Of a stretch of DNA of 29,418 nucleotides, positions 7,355 through 14,522 are shown in pieces. Under the pieces are notes generated by a model that saw only the letters and a program-made list of their open reading frames with translations, was not told where the DNA came from and did not search any database. Numbering within the stretch: the first letter of the stretch is position 1; each line of letters starts with the position of its first letter. The position numbers and the translations under genes are program-made. Source of the stretch: CADEEV01 sp032127875 (GTDB taxonomy: Bacteria > Acidobacteriota > Vicinamibacteria > Fen-336); contig JAQBHI010000071.1 of the NCBI GenBank assembly GCA_032127875.1, positions 1-29,418 on the forward strand, in the 5' to 3' direction.

Positions 7355-8749
7355 GTGACAGTGGCGACACGCATCGAAAAAGACAGCTTCGGCCCGATCG
7401 AAGTCGCGGCCGATCGGCTGTGGGGAGCGCAGACCCAGCGCTCGCTCACCAACTTCAAGATCTCGGGCGAGCGCATGCCGCGAGCACTCGTCCATGCCCT
7501 GGCGACGGTAAAAAAAGCCGCTACGCTGGTCAACATCGACCTGCGGGCGCTCGAGGCGAAGAAGGGCCAGGCCATCGTGGCGGCGGCCGACGAGGTGCTC
7601 GCTGGCCGCCACGACGAGGAGTTCCCGCTCGTGATCTGGCAGACCGGCAGCGGCACGCAGACCAACATGAACGCGAACGAGGTTCTGGCGAACCGGGCCA
7701 GCGAGATCCTGGGCGGCGAGCGCGGCGAAAAGCGTCTCGTGCATCCAAACGACGACGTGAACAAGGGCCAGTCGTCGAACGACGTCTTCCCGACGGCGAT
7801 GAGCGTCGCCGCGGTCGTGGCACTGCGCGAACGGGTGATCCCGAGCGTCGGGCGACTTCGCGACGTGCTCCGGCAGAAAGCCGAAGCCTACAAGGGCATC
7901 GTCAAGATCGGCCGCACGCACCTGCAGGATGCCACGCCGCTGACCCTTGGGCAGGAATTCTCAGGCTACGTGGCGCAACTCGAGCACGGCATTGCGCATC
8001 TGGAAGCGTCGCTTCCCCATCTGAGCGAGTTGGCCGTCGGGGGCACCGCGGTCGGCACGGGCCTGAACGCCCATCCCGAATACGCGGTACGCGTGGCCTG
8101 CAAGCTCACCGAACTGACCGGGCACGCCTTCGTGACCGCACCCAACAAGTTCGAGGCGCTGGCGGCCAACGATGCCATCGTCCACGGCCACGGCGCGCTC
8201 AAGACGCTCGCGGCGTCGCTCACCAAGATCGCGAACGACGTGCGCTGGCTCGCCTCCGGCCCGCGCAGCGGCATCGGCGAGATCTCGATTCCGGAGAACG
8301 AGCCTGGCAGCTCGATCATGCCGGGCAAGGTGAACCCGACGCAAAGCGAGGCCGTCACGATGCTGTGCGCCCAGGTGCTGGGCAACGACGTGGCGATCAA
8401 CATCGGCGGGGCTTCGGGAAACTTCGAGTTAAACGTCTTCAAGCCGCTGCTGATCCACAACTTCCTGATGAGCTGCCGGCTGATCGCCGACGGCTGCGAC
8501 AGCTTCCGCGAGAACTGCGTGGTGGGCATCGAGCCGAACCAGGCGCGCATCGACGAACTGATGAAGCGGTCGCTGATGCTGGTGACCGCACTCAACCCGC
8601 ATATCGGCTACGACAGCGCGGCGAAGATTGCGAAGGCCGCCCACAAGACCGGCAAGACCCTGCGCGAAACCGCCATCGAACTCGGCCTCGTCACCGGCGA
8701 GCAGTTCGATGCCTGGGTAAAGCCTGAGGACATGGTCGGTCCCAGGTGA
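7355..8749 (+). CDS. fumC: Class II fumarate hydratase (fumarase C)
   Basis: This 464-aa cytosolic enzyme interconverts fumarate and L-malate in the TCA cycle without an iron-sulfur cluster. Family motifs are complete: TGSGTQTNMNANEV, HPNDDVNKGQSSNDVFPTAM, GRTHLQDATPLTLGQE and the signature GSSIMPGKVNP (318-328) on the flexible substrate loop that carries the catalytic serine. Length is normal for FumC. The start is GTG 7355 behind GAGGAG (7345-7350); a second GTG at 7361 is an equally spaced alternative. It converges on the RidA gene with only 3 nt between the stops, so no separate terminator fits between them. Confidence 0.97.
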   Translation: MTVATRIEKDSFGPIEVAADRLWGAQTQRSLTNFKISGERMPRALVHALATVKKAATLVNIDLRALEAKKGQAIVAAADEVLAGRHDEEFPLVIWQTGSGTQTNMNANEVLANRASEILGGERGEKRLVHPNDDVNKGQSSNDVFPTAMSVAAVVALRERVIPSVGRLRDVLRQKAEAYKGIVKIGRTHLQDATPLTLGQEFSGYVAQLEHGIAHLEASLPHLSELAVGGTAVGTGLNAHPEYAVRVACKLTELTGHAFVTAPNKFEALAANDAIVHGHGALKTLAASLTKIANDVRWLASGPRSGIGEISIPENEPGSSIMPGKVNPTQSEAVTMLCAQVLGNDVAINIGGASGNFELNVFKPLLIHNFLMSCRLIADGCDSFRENCVVGIEPNQARIDELMKRSLMLVTALNPHIGYDSAAKIAKAAHKTGKTLRETAIELGLVTGEQFDAWVKPEDMVGPR

Positions 8750-8752
8750 GAG

Positions 8753-9142
8753 CTACTCCAGCAGCGCCTCCGCCTCGATCTCGACGAGCATCTCGGGTGA
8801 GATCAGCCGGCTGACTTCGACCATGCTCGTGGCCGGGCGAATCGTGCCGAAGAACTGGCCGTGGGCCCGGCCGACTTTTTGCCAATCGGCCTCGATGTTC
8901 GTCACGTACATCCGCGTGCGCACGACGTCGTCGAGCCGGGCCCCGGCACGCACCAGCGCCCGCTCGATGTTCTCGAGGGTCTGGATCGCCTGCGCGTAGG
9001 CGTCGCCGGCGCCCACGAGCTTGCCGTCATCAGCGGTGGCCGTGGTCCCGGAAACGTGCACGACGTTGCCCAGGCGCACGGCTCGCGAATAGCCGACGAT
9101 CGGTTCCCAGGGTGTCCCGGTCGCGAAGTTCTGCCTCGTCAT
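8753..9142 (-). CDS. RidA/YjgF-family enamine/imine deaminase
   Basis: This 129-aa single-domain protein spans the whole family: VVHVSGTTATADDGKLVG, AYAQAIQTLENIERALVRAG, DDVVRTRMYVTNIEAD and RPATSMVEVSRLISPEMLVEIEAEA. The arginine in DVVRTRMYVT and the glutamate in the C-terminal VEIEAEA are the usual ligand-binding positions, so deaminase-type chemistry on reactive enamines is plausible. The protein should form a trimer in the cytosol. No Shine-Dalgarno precedes ATG 9142; instead TATAGT lies 6 nt upstream, so the mRNA is probably leaderless. It is divergent from the DinB gene, with 35 bp between the two starts. Confidence 0.92.
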   Translation of the reverse strand: MTRQNFATGTPWEPIVGYSRAVRLGNVVHVSGTTATADDGKLVGAGDAYAQAIQTLENIERALVRAGARLDDVVRTRMYVTNIEADWQKVGRAHGQFFGTIRPATSMVEVSRLISPEMLVEIEAEALLE

Positions 9143-9148
9143 CAGGCG

Positions 9149-9154
9149 ACTATA
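9149..9154 (-). promoter_or_regulatory. -10 hexamer of a leaderless promoter for the RidA gene
   Basis: TATAGT (minus strand) ends 6 nt before the ATG at 9142, which would put the transcription start on or next to the start codon. There is no purine-rich ribosome site. The -35 region is not recognisable and would fall inside the ribosome site of the divergent DinB gene. Confidence 0.5.
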
Positions 9155-9177
9155 CTCCTCGTCCTCGGAGGTCCTTC

Positions 9178-9681
9178 GTGAGCGATTCTGTTCTCGTCCA
9201 GCTGACCCATGGGAAGGGCGCCCACACCGACGCCACCGCGTGCCTACTTGGCTTGAGCGCCGAAACAGCCGGCACGCTAGCGGCCGGCGCGCCCAACTCG
9301 ATTTTTCAGATCGTCTTCCACATCAATTACTGGATGGACTACGAGCTGCAGCGCCTGGCGGGCGGCAGCCCTGCCTATCCCGAGCACGCAGCCGAGAGCT
9401 GGCCTGTGACGCCGGCTCCGCGCGATGCCACCGAGTGGACCGCGAGCGTCGAGCGCTTCAAGACTCTGCTCGCCGAGATGACGCGCCTGGGGCGTGACAG
9501 CGCGACGCTGGGCAGGCCCGTGGTGGTCACGAGCCTGGCCGACCACGCCAACATGGCCAGGACGGCAGGCGACGTGCTGATCCAGACAGTCGTGCACAAC
9601 AGCTACCACCTCGGGCAAGTGGCCTTCCTGCGCCGGATGCTCGGCGTCTGGCCGCCAGCCACCGGGAGCGACACATGGTGA
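9178..9681 (+). CDS. DinB-family putative metalloenzyme
   Basis: The start chosen is GTG 9178 behind GGAGGT (9167-9172), giving 167 aa. The protein has the DinB/YfiT four-helix layout with three candidate metal-ligand histidines: one in QLTHGKGAHTDA near the N-terminus, one in VFHINYWMDYEL and one in HNSYHLGQVAFLRR near the C-terminus. The family includes thiol-dependent transferases and stress proteins; the substrate cannot be told. The gene overlaps the next by 7 nt (ATGGTGA), so both are probably one operon with the PLP enzyme. That would fit thiol metabolism, though this is only inferred from position. Confidence 0.85.
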   Translation: MSDSVLVQLTHGKGAHTDATACLLGLSAETAGTLAAGAPNSIFQIVFHINYWMDYELQRLAGGSPAYPEHAAESWPVTPAPRDATEWTASVERFKTLLAEMTRLGRDSATLGRPVVVTSLADHANMARTAGDVLIQTVVHNSYHLGQVAFLRRMLGVWPPATGSDTW

Positions 9682-10799
9682 AGCATTTCGAGACGATCGC
9701 AGTTCACGCGGGCGGCGCGCCGGATCGGGAAACGGGCGCCATTGCCCCGCCGATTCACCTGGCGACCACCTTCGAACACGGCCCCGAGTCGGAGCGACTG
9801 CACGACTTCTTCTACATCCGCGAGAACAACCCGACGCAGGCGCGCCTCGAAGAGGCTCTCGCCGCGCTCGAGGGCGGCGAGAAGGCCCTGGCCTTTGCTT
9901 CGGGCCTCGCGGCCGCGGCCACGGCGATGCAGGCGCTGCCGAGCGGCTCGCACGTGCTGGTGGCGGACGACGGCTACTACGACGTGCGTACCATCGCCTC
10001 CGAGTTCCTGCCGCGCTGGGGGGGCGAATCCAGCCTCGTCGACGTCACCGATCCAGACGCCGTTCGGAAGGCGCTGCGTCCGAACACGCGACTCGTCTTC
10101 GCCGAGTCGCCCTCCAACCCGCTGATGAAGGTCGTGGACATCGCGGCACTCGCGGAGCTCTGCCATCGCGTCGGCGCGCGCCTGCTCATCGACAGCACTT
10201 TCGCGACACCCGCCTTGCAACGACCACTCGATCTCGGCGCCGACATCGCGATGCACTCCACCACGAAGTACCTGGGCGGCCACAGCGATGTCCAGGGTGG
10301 CGCGCTCATCTTCAGGCAAGCCGACGAAGTGGCGAGCGAAGCGGCGCGAGTTCGAAAGGTCCTGGGCAGCGTCGCGTCGCCGTTCGGTTCGTGGCTGGTG
10401 CTGCGCGGCCTGCGTTCGCTCGCCTGTCGTGTCGAGCGCCATTCGGTGAACGCCCTGACGCTGGCCCGGGCTCTCGAGGCCCACCCGGCGGTCGAGGCGG
10501 TCCACTACCCTGGGCTCGAGTCGCACCCGGCCCACGGCGTCGCGCGACGCCAGATGCGCGCCTTTGGCGGCATGCTCGCGTTCCGCGTGCGGGGCGGGCG
10601 CGCCGCGGCGGTCCGTGTCGTATCGCGGCTCGAGCTCTTCACGGTGGCCACGAGCCTCGGCGGCACCGAGAGCTTGATCGAGCACCGGGCTTCGAGTGAA
10701 GGGCCGACCACGAGGACCCCCGACAACCTGTTGCGTGTCTCCGTCGGCCTCGAGCACGTGGACGACCTGATCGAGGACCTGCAGCAGGCGCTGAGCTGA
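9675..10799 (+). CDS. Cys/Met-metabolism PLP enzyme (cystathionine gamma-synthase/lyase type)
   Basis: This 374-aa cytosolic enzyme has fold-type I features: ETIAVHAGGAPDRETGAIAPPIHLATTF at the N-terminus, FASGLAAAATAMQAL for phosphate binding, DSTFATPALQRPLDLGADI with the aspartate that pairs with the PLP ring nitrogen, and HSTTKYLGGHSDVQGG with the Schiff-base lysine K198. The C-terminal SLGGTESLIEHRA and LLRVSVGLEHVDDLIEDL are also conserved. It could be a synthase, gamma-lyase or sulfhydrylase; sequence alone does not separate these. The neighbourhood has no met or cys genes apart from the overlapping DinB gene. At 374 aa it is slightly short but complete. Confidence 0.93.
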   Translation: MVKHFETIAVHAGGAPDRETGAIAPPIHLATTFEHGPESERLHDFFYIRENNPTQARLEEALAALEGGEKALAFASGLAAAATAMQALPSGSHVLVADDGYYDVRTIASEFLPRWGGESSLVDVTDPDAVRKALRPNTRLVFAESPSNPLMKVVDIAALAELCHRVGARLLIDSTFATPALQRPLDLGADIAMHSTTKYLGGHSDVQGGALIFRQADEVASEAARVRKVLGSVASPFGSWLVLRGLRSLACRVERHSVNALTLARALEAHPAVEAVHYPGLESHPAHGVARRQMRAFGGMLAFRVRGGRAAAVRVVSRLELFTVATSLGGTESLIEHRASSEGPTTRTPDNLLRVSVGLEHVDDLIEDLQQALS

Positions 10800-10826
10800 C
10801 GCGCGGCCCGCGCGAACAGCCTGAGC

Positions 10827-11276
10827 TCAGAACCCCTTGCGGCTGTCGAGCAGCAGCGTGACCGGTCCCTGGTTCACGAGCGCTACCTCCATCATCGCGC
10901 GGAAGGCGCCCGTCTCGACCGGAAGACCCGTCGCACGGACTCGGCCGACGAAGTATTCGTAGAGCCGGTTCGCTTCCTCGGGAGCCGCGGCGTCCGAGTA
11001 GCCCGGGCGGCGTCCACGCCGGCTGTCGCCGTACAGGGTGAACTGGGACACGACGAGAACAGCGCCGCTCACCTCGATAACCGAGCGGTTCATCTGGCCG
11101 GCCGCGTCCGCAAAGATGCGCAGGTTCGGGATCTTCTCGGCGAGGTAGTCCGCGTCGGTTTCGGCGTCGCCCTGCCCCACGCCGACCAGCACCAGCAGAC
11201 CGGCGCCAATGCGGCCGACCACGCGCGTCTCGACCGTGACCGACGCCTCGGCGACTCTTTGAACGACAGCTCGCAC
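10827..11276 (-). CDS. dtd: D-aminoacyl-tRNA deacylase
   Basis: This 149-aa protein hydrolyses D-aminoacyl (and glycyl) esters from tRNA, a translation quality-control step. The start MRAVVQRVAEASVTV is typical of the family (GTG 11276, GGAG 8 nt upstream). Both active-site motifs are present: SQFTLYGDSRRGRRP and NQGPVTLLLDSRKGF, the latter being the GP motif form (NxGPVT) of bacterial DTD. The homodimer works in the cytosol. It converges on the PLP-enzyme gene with 27 nt between stops and is divergent from the secreted protein gene at 11418. Confidence 0.96.
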   Translation of the reverse strand: MRAVVQRVAEASVTVETRVVGRIGAGLLVLVGVGQGDAETDADYLAEKIPNLRIFADAAGQMNRSVIEVSGAVLVVSQFTLYGDSRRGRRPGYSDAAAPEEANRLYEYFVGRVRATGLPVETGAFRAMMEVALVNQGPVTLLLDSRKGF

Positions 11277-11417
11277 GCTCGATCTCCGTTTCGCCCGACC
11301 CCGGGAAAGCCATGAGACACCACCGGGGACGTCAACGGACCCCCGTAGACTCGTTTCACCCCGGCGCCATTAGGCTTCCCCCCACGGCTCGCGTAGTGTT
11401 CCTTTTCAGGAGGTCCC

Positions 11418-11954
11418 ATGTCCAGACTGATTCCCGCCATCGTGCTCGCGCTGGCACTCGCGGCCAACGTCGATGACGCGCCCAAGCCGGCGCCAACACC
11501 GAAGCCGGCCGCGTGCTCGACCCCCGAGCATCGGCAGTTCGACTTCTGGATCGGAGACTGGGACGTCGCGATGGGCGGCAAGCAGGCCGGGGAAAGCCAC
11601 GTCGACAAGATCCTGGGAGGTTGCGTGATCTTCGAGAACTGGACGGGAGCCGGGGGCGGCCAAGGCAAGAGCTTCAACCTCTACGACGCCACGAAAAAGC
11701 GCTGGCAGCAAACCTGGGTCGACGCTTCCGGGGGCCTGATCGAGTTTTACGGAGAGCTCCAGGGCGGCAACATGGCCTACATGACCGAGAGCCCGACGCG
11801 CGGCCCGGATGGTCAGGTCCGCAAGACGCTGGGCCGGATGACGTTCTTCCCGCAGGGCGCGAGCGTGCGCCAACTCTGGGAGCAGTCCTTCGACGAGGGC
11901 AAGACCTGGAGCGTTGCCTTCGACGGTCTGTACACCCGCAAGCCGACGCAGTAG
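11418..11954 (+). CDS. Secreted DUF1579-like beta-barrel protein
   Basis: This 178-aa protein has a signal peptide (MSRLIPAIVLALALAANV), a Pro/Lys linker and one domain starting CSTPEHRQFDFWIGDWDV. The HRxFDFWxGxWDV motif is typical of DUF1579-like or lipocalin-like periplasmic proteins, and later strands (DKILGGCVIFENWTG, SFNLYDATKKRWQQTWVD) fit the same family. Two cysteines (C33 and one in GGC) could form a disulfide. Function is unknown; relatives are often called ligand-binding. The ATG has a good AGGAGG about 4 nt upstream. It is transcribed away from dtd across a 141-bp spacer that contains -10-like hexamers (TAGACT, TAGTGT) but no clear -35. Confidence 0.8.
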   Translation: MSRLIPAIVLALALAANVDDAPKPAPTPKPAACSTPEHRQFDFWIGDWDVAMGGKQAGESHVDKILGGCVIFENWTGAGGGQGKSFNLYDATKKRWQQTWVDASGGLIEFYGELQGGNMAYMTESPTRGPDGQVRKTLGRMTFFPQGASVRQLWEQSFDEGKTWSVAFDGLYTRKPTQ

Positions 11955-11997
11955 CGCACTAGACCGGGCGAAGGCGTGCACGGCGCCCGCGCCGCGT

Positions 11998-12003
11998 TAT
12001 CAT
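11998..12003 (+). promoter_or_regulatory. -10 hexamer of a leaderless promoter for the Ser/Thr kinase gene
   Basis: TATCAT ends 7 nt before GTG 12011. No Shine-Dalgarno lies upstream of that GTG or of the alternative ATG at 12038. The -35 region is not convincing. The spacing argues that the transcript begins at or within a base or two of the GTG. Confidence 0.45.
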
Positions 12004-12010
12004 CGCCCTG

Positions 12011-13645
12011 GTGACGCCGCCTGCTTCGCTGCCGCCAATGATTGGCCGTTTCCGCGTCCTGGACCTTCTCGGGCGTGGCGCGATGGGCGTCGTCTACCGC
12101 GGCATCGACGAGATCCTCGACCGGCCGGTCGCCCTCAAGGTGATGGCCGGCCACGCTGTCGAGAACGACGCGCGGATGCGCTTCAAACGCGAGGCCCAGG
12201 CGGCCGCGAAGCTGCAGCAGCCCAACATCATCACGATCTACGAGCTGGGCGAGCACCAGGGTGCGCCGTTCATGGCGCTCGAACTGCTCGAGGGCCAGGA
12301 CCTGCAGCGCGCGATCGAGGCCGGCATCCGCCCCGATCCCAAGGCGACGCTGCCGGTGATCCTGCAGATCCTGGCGGGACTCGCTCACGCCCACGAGCGC
12401 GGCATCGTCCATCGCGACATCAAGCCGTCGAACATCTTCCTGCCACGTCGGCGTCCCGCGAAGATCATGGACTTCGGCGTCGCGCGTCTCACCGGCGGCG
12501 CGACCACGGCGGGCATGGTCGTCGGCACGCCGAACTACATGTCTCCCGAGCAGGTGCGAGCCGGCGAGCTGGACGGGCGCAGCGACCTGTTCTCCCTGGG
12601 CCTCATGCTCTACGAGCTGGTGACCGGCGAGAAGGCATTCCGCGCCGACTCGTTCGTGGCGCTCATGTACAAGATCGCGCACACGGACGTGGATCTGTCG
12701 CCGATCCCCAGAGGTCACGGCTGGGAGCGTGTGCGCACCGTCTTGCAACGATCGCTCGCGCGCGAGGCGAACGAACGCTACCCCGACGCCCGCGCGATGT
12801 CGGCCGAACTCGCCACGGCGCTGCGCGAGCTGGGCGGCAGCCCCGACTGGGCGACAGCCTCGGATCTGGGCCGTGCCGGACGCACGACGTCGCGGCCAAG
12901 GAGCGTCGAGATCGGCACGCTGCCACCGGAAGGGCCGCCGGCAGAGACGATCGCGCTCGGCCCCGCGGCCCCGGCCCGCGGGGCATCCATGGCGCTGGGA
13001 ACGGCAGAGACGCCGCTGGCCCCGGCAATCTCGATGGGAACAGGACCGGTCGGGCCGCCGCCGCCGCCGGCCGAAAGCCCGCTTGCACGCCGATCGCCCT
13101 GGCCCGTGGCCGCTGGCCTCGCGGGCGCCGCTTGCCTGATCCTCGGGGCGACGTTCCTCGCGTTGCGCGAGCCCAGCGTTCCGGCGCCGGCCGCGGCGCC
13201 TGTCACGACCGCGCTCCCCGCACCCGTCGTGACAGCGAGCGTGACTCCGCCCGTCGCACAAGCGCCGACCCCGAGCGCTCGGCCGTCGCCCCGGCCCGCC
13301 GCCACCCAGGTCTCGCCTCCACCCCTGAGCGTGCCACCCACGCAGGCGCCTGTGACGGGTGGCGAGCGGGTCGAGCGGGCCGAGGCGCTCTTGGCCGCGC
13401 GGCGCTACGCCGCGGCGCTTGCCGAGGCGCGCGCCGTTCTCGCCCGCGAGCCATACAACGATGACGCGCAGCAGATCGCGGAGGAGGCCGAGGCCTCGCT
13501 GCTGATCGAGGCAGTGCTCGTGAACGCGCGCCAGGCGCTGGCGCGGGGCGACCGCGAGGCGGCCCAGGTCGAGCTACGCAGGGGCCTGGCGGCGAACAAC
13601 AACGAGGCACGCTTGTTGGCGCTCTGGCGCGAGGCGACCCAGTAG
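12011..13645 (+). CDS. Membrane-anchored Hanks-type Ser/Thr protein kinase
   Basis: This 544-aa protein carries a full kinase domain at about 10-270: glycine loop LLGRGAMGVVY, ATP-binding lysine K43 in VALKVM, catalytic HRDIKPSN (134-141), DFG at 154-156, activation-loop exit GTPNYMSPEQ and GRSDLFSLGLMLYEL. A Pro/Ala-rich linker follows, then one membrane helix (about 363-387, PVAAGLAGAACLILGATFLAL) and a Pro/Thr/Ala-rich spacer. The last hundred residues are an Ala/Arg/Glu-rich helical region resembling TPR-type repeats (AEALLAARRYAAALAEARAVLAREPYNDDA), which should lie outside the membrane as a sensor or assembly domain. All catalytic residues are intact. No partner phosphatase is nearby. 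Start GTG 12011 probably gives a leaderless mRNA; ATG 12038 is an alternative. Confidence 0.93.
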   Translation: MTPPASLPPMIGRFRVLDLLGRGAMGVVYRGIDEILDRPVALKVMAGHAVENDARMRFKREAQAAAKLQQPNIITIYELGEHQGAPFMALELLEGQDLQRAIEAGIRPDPKATLPVILQILAGLAHAHERGIVHRDIKPSNIFLPRRRPAKIMDFGVARLTGGATTAGMVVGTPNYMSPEQVRAGELDGRSDLFSLGLMLYELVTGEKAFRADSFVALMYKIAHTDVDLSPIPRGHGWERVRTVLQRSLAREANERYPDARAMSAELATALRELGGSPDWATASDLGRAGRTTSRPRSVEIGTLPPEGPPAETIALGPAAPARGASMALGTAETPLAPAISMGTGPVGPPPPPAESPLARRSPWPVAAGLAGAACLILGATFLALREPSVPAPAAAPVTTALPAPVVTASVTPPVAQAPTPSARPSPRPAATQVSPPPLSVPPTQAPVTGGERVERAEALLAARRYAAALAEARAVLAREPYNDDAQQIAEEAEASLLIEAVLVNARQALARGDREAAQVELRRGLAANNNEARLLALWREATQ

Positions 13646-13688
13646 CGCCCCTGCCCGGGAGGATCTTCCGCCGAAGCGAGGTTTGCGT

Positions 13689-13694
13689 TAGGAT
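13689..13694 (+). promoter_or_regulatory. Putative -10 hexamer for the ferredoxin gene
   Basis: TAGGAT lies 29 nt upstream of the ferredoxin ATG and would give a leader of about 22 nt containing the strong AAGGAGG site at 13711-13717. The -35 region (near 13666) is weak. It places an independent promoter between the kinase and ferredoxin genes. Confidence 0.35.
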
Positions 13695-13723
13695 TGGTCG
13701 GTCGTCATCAAGGAGGATCGCAA

Positions 13724-13990
13724 ATGACCTACGTGATCGCAGAGCCGTGCGTCAACACGAAGGACACGGCCTGCGTCGAGGTTTGTCCGGTCGATTGCAT
13801 CCACCCCAAGAAGGACGAGGCCGAGTTCGAGGCCGAAACCAAGCTCTACATCGACCCCGAGGCCTGCATCGACTGTGGCGCTTGCGTCCCGGTGTGCCCG
13901 GTGCAGGCCATCTTCCCGGATGCGGAAGTGCCCGAGAAGTGGGCACACTTCACGAAGATGGAAGTCGACTGGTACGCGAGCCGTAAATAA
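13724..13990 (+). CDS. Ferredoxin with two Fe-S cluster motifs (Azotobacter FdI / seven-iron type)
   Basis: This 88-aa cytosolic electron carrier starts MTYVIAEPC. The first cluster uses the pattern CVNTKDTACVEVCPVDCIHP (Cx7Cx3CPxxC), as in seven-iron ferredoxins. The second is a classic 4Fe-4S motif, CIDCGACVPVCP. The C-terminal extension ending HFTKMEVDWYASRK is usual for this type. A textbook AAGGAGG stands 6 nt before the ATG. No dedicated oxidoreductase is adjacent, so its partner is unknown. Whether the first site holds 3Fe-4S or 4Fe-4S cannot be settled from sequence. Confidence 0.93.
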   Translation: MTYVIAEPCVNTKDTACVEVCPVDCIHPKKDEAEFEAETKLYIDPEACIDCGACVPVCPVQAIFPDAEVPEKWAHFTKMEVDWYASRK

Positions 13991-13993
13991 CTC

Positions 13994-14040
13994 GGGGGGG
14001 TACGGAAGCCATGCACCCCGGCGCGCCCTTCGGGCTCCCC
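13994..14040. repeat. Dispersed palindromic intergenic element, copy A
   Basis: GGGGGGGTACGGAAGCCATG followed by CACCCCGGCGCGCCCTTCGGGCTCCCC closely resembles the sequence at 16990-17035. It holds a G-run pairing with CACCCC and a second small hairpin GCCCTTCGGGC. Both copies lie directly after a plus-strand stop codon and before a convergent minus-strand coding region, which suggests a REP-like or bidirectional-terminator function. Confidence 0.6.
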
Positions 14041-14042
14041 CC

Positions 14043-14177
14043 CAGTCGCTCCGCGCCCGAGTGAATCGGGCGCTCCGCTGCCAACTGACCCGCGGCTTCG
14101 GACCCTTGCACTCCCCGCGCCCATCGAGTTCCCCGCCAAGTCGCTCCGCGCCAGGGCAAAATCCGGCGCTCGCTGCC
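14043..14177. repeat. Two imperfect copies of a 40-bp hairpin unit
   Basis: The unit at 14043-14082 (beginning CAGTCGCTCCGCGCC) recurs at 14138-14177 (beginning AAGTCGCTCCGCGCC); both end CGCTGCC. The first copy folds into a perfect 8-bp stem, GCGCCCGA (14053-14060) with TCGGGCGC (14066-14073), around GTGAA. The second has a shorter GCGCC/GGCGC stem. They fill the spacer between the ferredoxin and the kinase/TonB remnant. No reading frame in this spacer looks like a gene. Confidence 0.6.
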
Positions 14178-14207
14178 AGGCTTCGCCAGGTATGCAGCGC
14201 GGGGCGG

Positions 14208-14467
14208 CTATCGCCGGAAGTGGTGCTGCACGGCGATGCGCACCGACACCGGCACACCGCGCAGCGTTGCCGGCGCGGAGCGCCAGCGCGACACGGCGGC
14301 GAGCAAGGCGTCGTCGAGCAGCTTGCCCGCTGATTCGACGAGAGCGGTGTTGAACACCTCGCCGGTCTCGCTCACCCAAACTTCGATCGACTGGGTGCCC
14401 ATCGCGCCAGAGCCGAGCTCCTCGAGCACCTGGTAGCGTCCAAAAAAGTGGGGGTGGGGGCGTCCAT
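14208..14467 (-). pseudogene. Kinase N-terminus fused to a TonB C-terminal domain (remnant)
   Basis: Reading leftward, ATG 14467 begins MDAPTPTF. After a one-base slip at a run of six T (14442-14447, minus strand), the frame continues FGRYQVLEELGSGAMG, the start and glycine loop of a Hanks-type kinase. It then passes without any further kinase sequence into TQSIEVWVSETGEVFNTALV...LLDDALLAAVSRWRSAPA...VPVSVRIAVQHHFRR. That is the second half of a TonB-type C-terminal domain, ending at the stop 14208-14210. Kinases with C-terminal TonB-like domains exist, so the parent may be one gene that lost its middle by deletion. No start codon stands in the kinase frame near the N-terminus, so expression is doubtful. 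Confidence 0.7.
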
Positions 14468-14504
14468 GTGTCTGGTGGACTCCGGGGTGAAACTCGCGGC
14501 ATGT

Positions 14505-14510
14505 TAGACT
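14505..14510 (+). promoter_or_regulatory. Putative -10 hexamer for the PilZ gene
   Basis: TAGACT ends 12 nt before ATG 14523, implying a leader of only about 5 nt. No Shine-Dalgarno is visible between them. The -35 region is not recognisable. Confidence 0.35.
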
Positions 14511-14522
14511 TCCGCTGTTTCC

